Positions 50,914 through 59,298 of a DNA stretch of 64,000 bases are shown here, one piece after another. Origin of the DNA: Microtetraspora glauca (GTDB lineage Bacteria; Actinomycetota; Actinomycetes; Streptomycetales; Streptomycetaceae); assembly GCA_000721275.1 (NCBI GenBank), contig JOFO01000034.1, positions 4,226-68,225 of the forward strand, given 5' to 3'. Under the pieces are notes generated by a model. That model saw only the letters and a program-made list of their open reading frames with translations, was not told where the DNA came from and did no database searches. A program made the position numbers and the translations under genes. The stretch's first letter is position 1. Each line of letters begins with the position of its first letter.

Positions 50914-51711
50914 ATGAGCGGTGTCATGAAGCGTATGGGGATGATCTTCCGCGCGAAGGCGAACAAAGCCCTTGACCGGGCCGAGGACCCGCGCGAGACC
51001 CTCGATTACTCCTACCAGAAGCAGCTGGAGCTGCTGCAGAAGGTCCGCCGGGGCGTCGCCGACGTCGCGACCTCCCGCAAGCGGCTCGAACTCCAGCTGA
51101 ACCAGCTGCAGGGCCAGTCCGCCAAGCTGGAGGACCAGGGCCGCAAGGCGCTGGCGCTCGGCCGCGAGGACCTCGCCCGCGAGGCGCTGTCCCGCAGGGC
51201 CGCGCTCCAGCAGCAGGTCAGCGACCTGGAGGTGCAGCACCAGACCCTGCAGGGCGAGGAGGAGAAGCTGACGCTCGCCGCGCAGCGGCTCCAGGCCAAG
51301 GTCGACGCCTTCCGCACCAAGAAGGAGACCATCAAGGCCACGTACACGGCCGCCCAGGCCCAGACCCGGATCGCCGAGTCCTTCTCCGGCATCTCCGAGG
51401 AGATGAGCGACGTCGGCCTCGCCATTCAGCGGGCCGAGGACAAGACCGCCCAGCTCCAGGCCCGGGCCGGCGCCATCGACGAACTCCTCGCCTCCGGCGC
51501 GCTCGACGACCAGTCGGGCCTCGCCAAGGACGACATCCAGGCCGAGCTGGACCGCCTCTCCGGCGGCACCGACGTCGAGCTGGAGCTCCAGCGGATGAAG
51601 GCCGAACTGGCCGGCGGACCCTCCGCGCAGCAGCAGGCCATTGAGGGCGGTGCGGCGGGCGGCCACCAGCAGCACCAGCAGCAGTCCCACCCCCGCTTCG
51701 ACAAGCAGTAG
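50914..51711 (+). CDS. pspA: phage shock protein A / IM30 homologue
   Basis: 265 residues, almost all coiled-coil helix: MKRMGMIFRAKANKALDRAEDPRETLDYSYQKQLELLQKV, then long heptad stretches (VADVATSRKRLELQLNQLQGQ..., EALSRRAALQQQVSDLEVQ). Forms membrane-binding assemblies that protect the membrane under envelope stress. The C-terminus is a Gln/His-rich tail (GGHQQHQQQSHPRF), as found in Streptomyces PspA. ATG 50914; the gene directly downstream (51728) encodes the PspAA partner, 16 bases later. Confidence 0.96.
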   Translation: MSGVMKRMGMIFRAKANKALDRAEDPRETLDYSYQKQLELLQKVRRGVADVATSRKRLELQLNQLQGQSAKLEDQGRKALALGREDLAREALSRRAALQQQVSDLEVQHQTLQGEEEKLTLAAQRLQAKVDAFRTKKETIKATYTAAQAQTRIAESFSGISEEMSDVGLAIQRAEDKTAQLQARAGAIDELLASGALDDQSGLAKDDIQAELDRLSGGTDVELELQRMKAELAGGPSAQQQAIEGGAAGGHQQHQQQSHPRFDKQ

Positions 51712-51727
51712 AGGCAAGGACGGCGTC

Positions 51728-52006
51728 ATGATCGTACGGATCATGGGGGAGGGCCAGCGCGAGCTGGCCGACAGCCACTTCGCCGAGCTGAACGCGCTCG
51801 ACGACGAGCTGCTGAAGGAGATGCGGTCCGGCGACGAGGAAGGCTTCCGGCGCACGCTGGCGGCCCTCCTCGACGCCGTCCGCCGTCTGGGCAGCCCCCT
51901 CCCGGACGACGCCCTGGAACCCTCGGAGCTCATCCTCCCGTCCCCGGACGCGTCCCTCGCCGAGGTCCGGGACATGCTGTCCGACGACGGCCTCATCCCG
52001 GGCTGA
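51728..52006 (+). CDS. PspAA domain protein
   Basis: 92 residues: MIVRIMGEGQRELADSHFAELNALDDELLKEMRSGDEEGF..., ending LPSPDASLAEVRDMLSDDGLIPG. These are landmarks of the PspAA family, small partners of PspA in actinobacteria. ATG 51728 has AAGGA seven bases upstream. Forms an operon with pspA. Confidence 0.9.
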   Translation: MIVRIMGEGQRELADSHFAELNALDDELLKEMRSGDEEGFRRTLAALLDAVRRLGSPLPDDALEPSELILPSPDASLAEVRDMLSDDGLIPG

Positions 52007-52138
52007 CGCGGCCGGCCGCCGCGGGACGGCGCCCTCACCGGCGCCGGAGCACCAGCCCGCCGCGGCCCCTCGGCACACCGGTCCTCGTGCGGGACGGCGC
52101 CGTTTCCCGGCCCGTCCCGTACGACGTACCGTTTCGGC

Positions 52139-53404
52139 GTGACCCGCACAGGAGACGCGCCCCCCGCCCCGGCCGGCATCGCCACCCGCCTGTGCGAGAG
52201 GTTCCGCGACCACCCCCTCGCCTTCGACACCGGCCTCGCCCTCGCCGTCCTCCTGGCGATGATCGCCGCCTCCTTCACCGACCCCCACGGCAGCGTCACC
52301 GGCCCCACCTTCGGCGACCGCGCCCCCACGCTCACCGGCGTCGCCATGATGACCGCCGCCGCCGTCGCCCTCGTCTTCCGCCGCCGCCGGCCCTTCGTCG
52401 TCCTCGCCTTCACCGGCTCCCTGAGCCTGGTCGAACTGCTCGGCGAGACCCGCCCCGCGCCGCTCGCCATCAGCGCCGTCGTCGCCCTCTACACCGTCGC
52501 CTCCCGCACCGACCGCCCCACCACCTGGCGGGTCGGCCTCGCCACCATGACCGTGCTGGCCGTCGCCGCCATGGCCTTCGGCCCCACCCCCTGGTACGCC
52601 CAGGAGAACCTCGGGGTCTTCGCCTGGACCGGCATGGCCGCCGCCGCCGGCGACGCCGTCCGCAGCCGCCGCGCCTTCGTGGACGCCATCCGGGAGCGCG
52701 CCGAACGCGCCGAGCGGACCCGCGAGGAGGAGGCCCGCCGCCGCGTCGCGGAGGAACGGCTCCGGATCGCCCGCGACCTCCACGACGTCGTCGCCCACCA
52801 CATCGCCCTCGTCAACGTGCAGGCCGGAGTCGCCGCCCACGTCATGGAGAAGCGCCCCGACCAGGCGAAGGAGGCCCTGGCGCACGTCCGGGAGGCCAGC
52901 CGCTCCGCCCTCGACGAGCTGCGCGCCACCGTCGGCCTGCTCCGCCAGTCCGGCGACCCGGCGGCCCCCACCGAACCCGTCTCCGGCCTCGCGGTCCTCG
53001 ACAACCTCCTCGACGGCTTCCGCAAGGCGGGCCTGCCCGTGTCGCTGGCCCGCGCGGACGGTGGCCGGCAGCTCCCGGCGGCCGTGGACATGGCCGCGTA
53101 CCGGATCGTCCAGGAGGCCCTCACCAACGTCCGGAAGCACGCCGGACCGGACGCCCGCGCCGAGGTCAGCATCGTCGTCGTGGGCCGTACGGTCGAGGTC
53201 ACCGTCCTCGACGACGGCACCCCGCCCGCCGGGCCGCCCCCCGAGCCCTCCGGCGGTCACGGCCTGCTCGGCATGCGCGAGCGGGTCACCGCCCTCGGCG
53301 GCACCCTCACCGCCGCCCCCCGGTACGGCGGCGGCTTCCGCGTCCAGGCGATACTGCCCCTGACACCGGAGACCGCCCGGGAGCCGGGGGAGGACGACCG
53401 ATGA
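52139..53404 (+). CDS. NarL-type sensor histidine kinase
   Basis: 421 residues. Four or five hydrophobic helices in the first 170 residues (FDTGLALAVLLAMIAASF, TGVAMMTAAAVALVF, PFVVLAFTGSLSLVELLG) form the sensor. The dimerisation box RIARDLHDVVAHHIALV has phospho-acceptor His215. The ATPase domain has AAYRIVQEALTNVRKHAG (N box), VLDDGTPP and GHGLLGMRERV (G box). GTG start at 52139. Partner of the response regulator at 53401, with which it overlaps by four bases. Signal unknown. Confidence 0.96.
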   Translation: MTRTGDAPPAPAGIATRLCERFRDHPLAFDTGLALAVLLAMIAASFTDPHGSVTGPTFGDRAPTLTGVAMMTAAAVALVFRRRRPFVVLAFTGSLSLVELLGETRPAPLAISAVVALYTVASRTDRPTTWRVGLATMTVLAVAAMAFGPTPWYAQENLGVFAWTGMAAAAGDAVRSRRAFVDAIRERAERAERTREEEARRRVAEERLRIARDLHDVVAHHIALVNVQAGVAAHVMEKRPDQAKEALAHVREASRSALDELRATVGLLRQSGDPAAPTEPVSGLAVLDNLLDGFRKAGLPVSLARADGGRQLPAAVDMAAYRIVQEALTNVRKHAGPDARAEVSIVVVGRTVEVTVLDDGTPPAGPPPEPSGGHGLLGMRERVTALGGTLTAAPRYGGGFRVQAILPLTPETAREPGEDDR

Positions 53405-54087
53405 CGATCCGCGTGCTGCTCGCCGACGACCAGGCCCTGCTGCGCAGCGCCTTCCGGGTCCTGGTGGACTCCGAGCCCGACATGGAGGTCGTCGGCGAGG
53501 CCGCCGACGGCGCCCAGGCCGCCGCCCTCGCCCGCGCCGAGCGGCCGGACGTCGTCCTCATGGACATCCGGATGCCCGGCACCGACGGCCTCGCCGCCAC
53601 CCGCGCGATCACCGCCGACCCCGAGCTCGCCGGGGTCCGGATCGTCATGCTCACCACCTTCGAGATCGACGAGTACGTGGTCGAGTCGCTGCGCGCCGGC
53701 GCCTCCGGCTTCCTCGGCAAGGGCGCCGAACCGGAGGAGCTGCTGGGCGCGATCCGGATCGCGCACGCCGGCGAGGCGCTGCTCTCCCCGGCCGCCACCA
53801 AGGGCCTGATCGCCACCTTTCTCGCCCAGAGCGCCCCCGGCCCGGCCGGCGCCGGGAGCCGGGTGGACGCCGGACGGCTCTCCGCGCTCACCGCCCGGGA
53901 GCGGGAGGTGCTGGTCCTGGTCGGCGGCGGCCTCTCCAACGACGAGATCGCCGAACGGCTCGACGTCAGCCCGCTCACCGTGAAGACGCACGTCAACCGC
54001 ACCATGGCCAAGCTGGGCGCCCGCGACCGCGCCCAGCTGGTGGTCACCGCGTACGAGACGGGACTGGTACGCCCGAGGGGGGAGTGA
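53401..54087 (+). CDS. NarL/LuxR-type response regulator
   Basis: 228 residues. Receiver phospho-acceptor Asp55 in VVLMDIRMPG, acid pocket LADDQ, conserved Thr/Lys further on (TTFEIDEY, GASGFLGKG). C-terminal LuxR helix-turn-helix: LTAREREVLVLVGGGLSNDEIAERLDVSPLTVKTHVNRTMAKLGARDR. It couples with the kinase (ATGA at 53401-53404) and ends 160 bases before the RND transporter, a natural target. Confidence 0.97.
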   Translation: MTIRVLLADDQALLRSAFRVLVDSEPDMEVVGEAADGAQAAALARAERPDVVLMDIRMPGTDGLAATRAITADPELAGVRIVMLTTFEIDEYVVESLRAGASGFLGKGAEPEELLGAIRIAHAGEALLSPAATKGLIATFLAQSAPGPAGAGSRVDAGRLSALTAREREVLVLVGGGLSNDEIAERLDVSPLTVKTHVNRTMAKLGARDRAQLVVTAYETGLVRPRGE

Positions 54088-54247
54088 CCGCGCGCGGCGG
54101 CGTACTGCGGACGCGGTACGCGGCGGGCGGGAAGTGCGCCTGAGGGCCGAAGATTTCCGGCCGGGTGTGGCCGAAGGTAAGGGGAGGGGGGCGCTCTGGC
54201 TGCCCGCCGCCTGCCGACGAGTACGCCACGGAAGAGAGACCGACCCC

Positions 54248-57200
54248 ATGTCCTGGCTGTCCAGATTCAGCCTCGCGCAACGGGCCCTGATCGGGCTGAT
54301 GTCCCTTGTCGCCGTCGTCTTCGGACTGATCGCGATACCCCAGCTGAAGCAGCAGCTGTTCCCGTCGATCGAGCTGCCCATGGTCTCGGTCATCGCCCCG
54401 TACCAGGGCGCCTCTCCCGACGTGGTCGAGAAGCAGGTCGTCGAGCCGCTGGAGAACAACCTCAAGGCCGTCGACGGCCTCAAGGGCATCACGTCGACCG
54501 CCTCCGAGGGCAGCGCCGTCATCATGGCCTCCTTCGACTACGGCGACGAGTCCACGAAGCAGCTGGTCGCCGACGTCCAGCAGGCCGTCAACCGGGCCCG
54601 GGCGCTGCTGCCGGAGTCGGTCGACCCGCAGGTCGTGGCGGGCTCCACCGACGACATCCCGACCGTCGTCCTCGCCGCCACCTCCGACCGGGACCAGCAG
54701 GCGCTCGCCGACCAGCTGGAGCGGACCGTCGTGCCCGCCCTGGAGGACATCGACGGCGTCGGGCAGGTCAGCGTCGACGGCGTCCAGGACCTCCAGGTCT
54801 CCGTCACACCCGACCCGCGCAAGCTCGCCGCGGCCGGCCTGACCACGGCGGACCTCGCCCGGACCCTCCAGGCCGGCGGCGCCGCCATGCCCGCCGGCTC
54901 CTTCTCCGAGGCGGGCAAGAGCCGCACCGTCCAGGTCGGCGGCGGCTACACCTCGCTCCAGCAGATCCAGGACCTGCGGATCAAGCCCGCCAAGGGCAAG
55001 GCGGTCCGGCTGGCCGACGTGGCCGCGGTGCAGCAGGAGGAGTCCGCCCGGGTCTCGCTGACCCGCACCAACGGCAAGCCGAGCCTCGCCGTCATGGCCA
55101 CCATGGACAAGGACGGCAGCGCCGTCGCCATCTCCGAGGCCGTCGAGAAGAAGCTGCCCGAGCTGCGGAAGCAGCTGGGCGCCGGCGCCGACCTGACTGT
55201 CGTCTCCGACCAGGGCCCGGCCGTCGCCAAGTCGATCTCCGGCCTCACCACCGAGGGCGCCCTCGGCCTCGTCATGGCCGTCCTGGTGATCCTGGTCTTC
55301 CTCGCCTCGATCCGCTCGACCCTGGTCACCGCGGTCTCCATCCCGCTCTCGGTGGTCCTCGCGCTGATCGTGCTGTGGACCCGCGACCTCTCCCTCAACG
55401 TGCTGACGCTCGGCGCGCTCACCATCGCCATCGGCCGGGTCGTCGACGACTCGATCGTGGTCCTGGAGAACATCAAGCGCCACCTCGGCTACGGCGAGGA
55501 CCGCCAGTCCGCGATCATCACGGCGGTCAAGGAGGTGGCCGGCGCGGTCACCTCGTCCACCCTCACCACCGTCGCCGTCTTCCTGCCGATCGGTCTCGTC
55601 GGCGGCATGGTCGGCGAGCTGTTCGGCTCCTTCAGCCTCACCGTGACGGCCGCCCTGCTGGCGTCGCTGCTGGTGTCGTTGACGGTCGTCCCGGTGCTCT
55701 CGTACTGGTTCCTCCGCGCGCCCAAGGGCACCTCGGAGGACCCGGACGAGGCCCGCAGGGCCGCCGAGGAGAAGGAGGCGAAGAGCCGCCTCCAGCGCGC
55801 GTACGTGCCGGTGCTGCGGTTCGCCACCCGCCGCCGCCTCACCAGCGTGGCCCTCGCCCTCGTGGTGCTCGCCGTCACCTTCGGCATGGTGCCGCTGATG
55901 AAGACCAACTTCTTCGACCAGGGCGACCAGCCGGTGCTGACGGTCAAGCAGAAGCTGGCGCCGGGCACCTCCCTGGACGCCTCCGACGCGGCCGCGAAGA
56001 AGATCGAGAAGGTCCTCGCGGAGACCGACGGCGTCAAGGACTACCAGGTCACCGTCGGCTCCTCCGGCTTCATGGCCGCCTTCGGCGGCGGCACCGGCGC
56101 CAACCAGGCGTCCTTCCAGGTCACCCTGGAGGAGTCCGCCTCGTACGAGAAGACCCGCGACGCCCTGGAGTCGGCCCTCGGGAAGCTCGACGGGGTCGGC
56201 GACACCTCGATCGCGGCCGGCGACGGCTTCGCGAGCCAGGACCTGAGCGTCATCGTGAAGGCCGGCGACCGCGAGCTGCTCCAGCGGGCGTCCGAGCAGG
56301 TGCGGAAGGCGGTCGCGGAGCTGAAGGACGTCACCGACGTCCAGAGCGACCTCTCCCAGTCGGTGCCGCGGGTCTCCGTGACGGCGAACGCGAAGGCGGC
56401 CGACGCCGGCTTCGACACCACCACCCTCGGCATGGTCGTCGCCCAGGCCGTCCGCGGCACCCCGGCCGGCAAGGCGACCCTGGACGACGCCGAGCGGGAC
56501 GTCCTCATCACCTCGGCCGCCCCGGTCACCACCCTCGCCGAGCTGAAGGCGCTGCCGCTCGGCCCGGTGAGGCTCGGCGACATCGCCACCGTGGAACTGG
56601 TCCCCGGCCCGGTCTCCATGACCCGGATCGACGGCGCCCGCGCGGCGACGATCACCGCCAAGCCGACCACGGACAACACCGGCGCCGTCGGCACCGCGCT
56701 CCAGGCGAAGCTCGACGGGCTCGACCTGCCCGAGGGCGCGTCCGCCACCGTCGGCGGCGTGTCCGAGGACCAGAACGAGGCGTTCGTCAACCTCGGCCTG
56801 GCGATGCTCGCGGCCGTCGCGATCGTCTTCATGCTGCTGGTCGCGACCTTCCGGTCGCTGGTCCAGCCGCTGATCCTGCTGGTCTCCATCCCGTTCGCCG
56901 CCACCGGCGCCATCGGCCTGCTGGTCGTCACCGGCACCGCGATGGGCGTCCCGGCGATGATCGGCATGCTGATGCTCATCGGCATCGTGGTGACCAACGC
57001 GATCGTCCTGATCGACCTGATCAACCAGTACCGGGCGCAGGGGTACGGCGTCGTCGAGGCCGTGATCGAGGGCGGCCGGCACCGGCTCCGCCCGATCCTC
57101 ATGACCGCCCTGGCGACGGTCTTCGCCCTGCTGCCGATGGCCCTCGGCATCACCGGCGAGGGCGGCTTCATCGCCCAGCCGCTCGCCGTGGTGGTGATCG

Positions 57201-57382
57201 GCGGCCTGATCACCTCGACCCTGCTGACCCTCCTCCTCGTCCCGACGCTCTACGCGATGGTCGAGCTCCGCAAGGAGCGCCGCGCGGCGAAGAAGGCGGC
57301 GAAGAAGGCGGCGAAGGGGGAGCCGGCGGAGGGCGGCGACGCCCAGGTCCCGCCGCAGCAGAAGGAGACGGTGAAGGCGTAG
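54248..57382 (+). CDS. RND/HAE1-type efflux transporter (AcrB-like)
   Basis: 1044 residues, standard for AcrB-like pumps. Hydrophobic cluster at residues 10-30 (LIGLMSLVAVVFGLIAIPQL), then porter domain, then helices with the proton-relay GRVVDDSIVVLENIKRHLGYG, and a second half repeating the design (FDQGDQPVLTVKQKL, MLIGIVVTNAIVLIDLINQYRAQG). No membrane fusion or outer-membrane partner lies here, as expected in a monoderm. Lys/Ala-rich C-terminal tail. Substrates may be hydrophobic drugs or lipids. The two-component system just upstream probably controls it. Confidence 0.94.
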   Translation: MSWLSRFSLAQRALIGLMSLVAVVFGLIAIPQLKQQLFPSIELPMVSVIAPYQGASPDVVEKQVVEPLENNLKAVDGLKGITSTASEGSAVIMASFDYGDESTKQLVADVQQAVNRARALLPESVDPQVVAGSTDDIPTVVLAATSDRDQQALADQLERTVVPALEDIDGVGQVSVDGVQDLQVSVTPDPRKLAAAGLTTADLARTLQAGGAAMPAGSFSEAGKSRTVQVGGGYTSLQQIQDLRIKPAKGKAVRLADVAAVQQEESARVSLTRTNGKPSLAVMATMDKDGSAVAISEAVEKKLPELRKQLGAGADLTVVSDQGPAVAKSISGLTTEGALGLVMAVLVILVFLASIRSTLVTAVSIPLSVVLALIVLWTRDLSLNVLTLGALTIAIGRVVDDSIVVLENIKRHLGYGEDRQSAIITAVKEVAGAVTSSTLTTVAVFLPIGLVGGMVGELFGSFSLTVTAALLASLLVSLTVVPVLSYWFLRAPKGTSEDPDEARRAAEEKEAKSRLQRAYVPVLRFATRRRLTSVALALVVLAVTFGMVPLMKTNFFDQGDQPVLTVKQKLAPGTSLDASDAAAKKIEKVLAETDGVKDYQVTVGSSGFMAAFGGGTGANQASFQVTLEESASYEKTRDALESALGKLDGVGDTSIAAGDGFASQDLSVIVKAGDRELLQRASEQVRKAVAELKDVTDVQSDLSQSVPRVSVTANAKAADAGFDTTTLGMVVAQAVRGTPAGKATLDDAERDVLITSAAPVTTLAELKALPLGPVRLGDIATVELVPGPVSMTRIDGARAATITAKPTTDNTGAVGTALQAKLDGLDLPEGASATVGGVSEDQNEAFVNLGLAMLAAVAIVFMLLVATFRSLVQPLILLVSIPFAATGAIGLLVVTGTAMGVPAMIGMLMLIGIVVTNAIVLIDLINQYRAQGYGVVEAVIEGGRHRLRPILMTALATVFALLPMALGITGEGGFIAQPLAVVVIGGLITSTLLTLLLVPTLYAMVELRKERRAAKKAAKKAAKGEPAEGGDAQVPPQQKETVKA

Positions 57383-57388
57383 CACGAC

Positions 57389-57424
57389 GAAGGGGCGCCC
57401 CGCGAGTCCGCGGGGCGCCCCTTC
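57389..57424. terminator. bidirectional terminator between RND and nadA genes
   Basis: Perfect 16-bp stem (57389-57404 with 57409-57424) and a 4-base loop, between convergent genes. Confidence 0.93.
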
Positions 57425-57446
57425 CGCCGTACCGGTCGGAGAACCG

Positions 57447-58634
57447 TTACGGCAGCGCCAGCATCCGCTCCAGCGCGAGCTTGGCGAACGCCTCCGTCTC
57501 CTTGTCGACCTCGATCCGGTTGACCAGGTTCCCCTCGGCCAGCGACTCCAGCGCCCACACCAGGTGCGGCAGGTCGATCCGGTTCATCGTCGAGCAGAAG
57601 CAGACCGTCTTGTCGAGGAAGACGATCTCCTTGCCCTGGTCGGCGTAACGGTTCGCCAGGCGGCGGACCAGGTTCAGCTCCGTGCCGATGGCCCACTTCG
57701 AGCCGGCCGGGGCCGCCTCCAGGGTGTTGATGATGTACTCGGTCGAGCCCACGTAGTCCGCGGCGGCCACGACCTCGTGCTTGCACTCCGGGTGGACCAG
57801 CACGTTCACGCCGGGGATCCGGGCGCGGACGTCCTCGACCGACTCCAGCGAGAAGCGGCCGTGCACCGAGCAGTGACCCCGCCACAGGATCATCTTCGCG
57901 GCGCGCAGCTCCTCGGTGGTGAGCCCGCCGTTCGGCTTGTGCGGGTTGTAGACCACGCAGTCGTCCAGGGACATGCCCAGGTCGCGGACGGCCGTGTTGC
58001 GGCCCAGGTGCTGGTCGGGCAGGAACAGCACCTTCTCGCCCTGCTCGAACGCCCAGTTCAGCGCCCGCTCGGCGTTGGACGAGGTGCAGATCGTGCCGCC
58101 GTGCTTGCCGGTGAACGCCTTGATGTCCGCCGAGGAGTTCATGTACGAGACGGGCACCACCTGCTCGGCGATCCCGGCCTCGGTCAGCACGTCCCAGCAC
58201 TCGGCGACCTGCTCGGCGGTGGCCATGTCGGCCATCGAGCAGCCGGCCGCGAGGTCCGGCAGGACGACCTTCTGGTCGTCGCCGGTGAGGATGTCGGCCG
58301 ACTCGGCCATGAAGTGCACGCCGCAGAAGACGATGTACTCGGCCTCCGGCCGGGCGGCGGCGTCGCGCGCGAGCTTGAACGAGTCACCGGTGACGTCGGC
58401 GAACTGGATGACCTCGTCGCGCTGGTAGTGGTGGCCGAGGACGAAGACCTTGTCCCCGAGCTTCTCCTTGGCCGCGCGGGCGCGCTCCACCAGGTCGGGG
58501 TCGGACGGCGACGGCAGATCGCCGGGACACTCCACGCCGCGCTCGCTCTTCGGGTCGGCCTCGCGGCCGAGCAGCAGAAGGGCGAGCGGCGTCGGCTGGA
58601 CGTCCAGGGGCTGGGCGGTGGTCACGTCACGCAC
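57447..58634 (-). CDS. nadA: quinolinate synthase
   Basis: First committed step partner of NAD biosynthesis: condenses iminoaspartate with DHAP, using a 4Fe-4S cluster. 395 residues. FVLGHHYQRDEVIQFADVTGDSFKLA, FCGVHFMAESADIL, LPDLAAGCSMADMA and CTSSNAERALNWAFE are conserved; the three cluster cysteines are the C in FCGVHF, WRGHCSVHG region and DKTVCFCSTMNR. GTG 58634 has AAAGGG upstream. nadB and nadC are not in the window. The divergent erpA, 226 bases away, encodes an Fe-S carrier. Confidence 0.97.
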   Translation of the reverse strand: MRDVTTAQPLDVQPTPLALLLLGREADPKSERGVECPGDLPSPSDPDLVERARAAKEKLGDKVFVLGHHYQRDEVIQFADVTGDSFKLARDAAARPEAEYIVFCGVHFMAESADILTGDDQKVVLPDLAAGCSMADMATAEQVAECWDVLTEAGIAEQVVPVSYMNSSADIKAFTGKHGGTICTSSNAERALNWAFEQGEKVLFLPDQHLGRNTAVRDLGMSLDDCVVYNPHKPNGGLTTEELRAAKMILWRGHCSVHGRFSLESVEDVRARIPGVNVLVHPECKHEVVAAADYVGSTEYIINTLEAAPAGSKWAIGTELNLVRRLANRYADQGKEIVFLDKTVCFCSTMNRIDLPHLVWALESLAEGNLVNRIEVDKETEAFAKLALERMLALP

Positions 58635-58860
58635 CCTTTCTTCGGAGAACCTTTTCGTCTAATTGACGCTATCTATCATAACCCCTTCACGTCATCCTGA
58701 CGATGTCCATAGTGTCGATGTGACGAATTCGCCCTCCACGTCTTCGGAGCGCATGTGCGAGCATGAAGGAGGGTAATCCCACCCGACCCGGAATGAATCC
58801 GGGACACCGTCGGTTGCAACCGTCGGCAAGCAGTCTCCGTACAACCCGGGAGAGATGTAG
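58635..58860. promoter_or_regulatory. divergent nadA-erpA promoter region
   Basis: 226 bases with a clearly AT-richer patch at 58655-58720, unusual for this window, where promoters of both genes probably lie. The minus-strand part around 58680-58660 has TATGATAG, a likely -10 for nadA. Operator not recognised. Confidence 0.5.
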
Positions 58861-59217
58861 ATGTCCGTATCGGACGAGACCGGCACCGTCACCGACGGCA
58901 TCATCGTCACCGACGCCGCCGCGGCCAAGGTCAAGGCTCTGCTGGAGCAGGAGGGCCGCGACGACCTGGCGCTGCGCGTCGCCGTCCAGCCCGGTGGCTG
59001 CTCCGGCCTGCGCTACCAGCTGTTCTTCGACGAGCGCTCGCTCGACGGTGACGTCGTCAAGGAGTTCGACGGCGTCAAGGTCGTCACCGACCGGATGAGC
59101 GCCCCGTACCTGGGCGGCGCCTCCATCGACTTCGTCGACACCATCGAGAAGCAGGGCTTCACGATCGACAACCCGAACGCCACCGGCTCCTGCGCCTGCG
59201 GCGACTCGTTCAGCTAA
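58861..59217 (+). CDS. erpA: iron-sulfur cluster insertion protein ErpA (A-type carrier)
   Basis: 118 residues. The HesB/IscA fold has its three conserved cysteines: Cys47 in GGCSGLRY and Cys111/Cys113 in GSCACGDSFS. It carries 4Fe-4S or 2Fe-2S clusters to client proteins such as NadA, LipA and respiratory enzymes. ATG 58861 follows GGGAGAGATGTAG. Divergent from nadA, a known client type. Confidence 0.97.
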   Translation: MSVSDETGTVTDGIIVTDAAAAKVKALLEQEGRDDLALRVAVQPGGCSGLRYQLFFDERSLDGDVVKEFDGVKVVTDRMSAPYLGGASIDFVDTIEKQGFTIDNPNATGSCACGDSFS

Positions 59218-59236
59218 AGAGCGGCGCCCGACAGAC

Positions 59237-59280
59237 CAGGGCGGTGGCCCGGGAGACCGACCTCCCGGACCACCGCCCTG
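59237..59280. terminator. bidirectional terminator between erpA and the downstream convergent gene
   Basis: 19-bp arms (59237-59255 with 59262-59280) pair with one mismatch; loop 6 bases; 20 bases past the erpA stop. Confidence 0.88.
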
Positions 59281-59298
59281 CCGCGTTCCCGCCGGCGC

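Noticed and set aside
54044..57385. Very long minus-strand open frame opposite the RND transporter
   Set aside because: It is the complement of a clear AcrB-like gene, rich in Arg/Gly/Asp, without ribosome site or family motif; a typical high-GC shadow frame.
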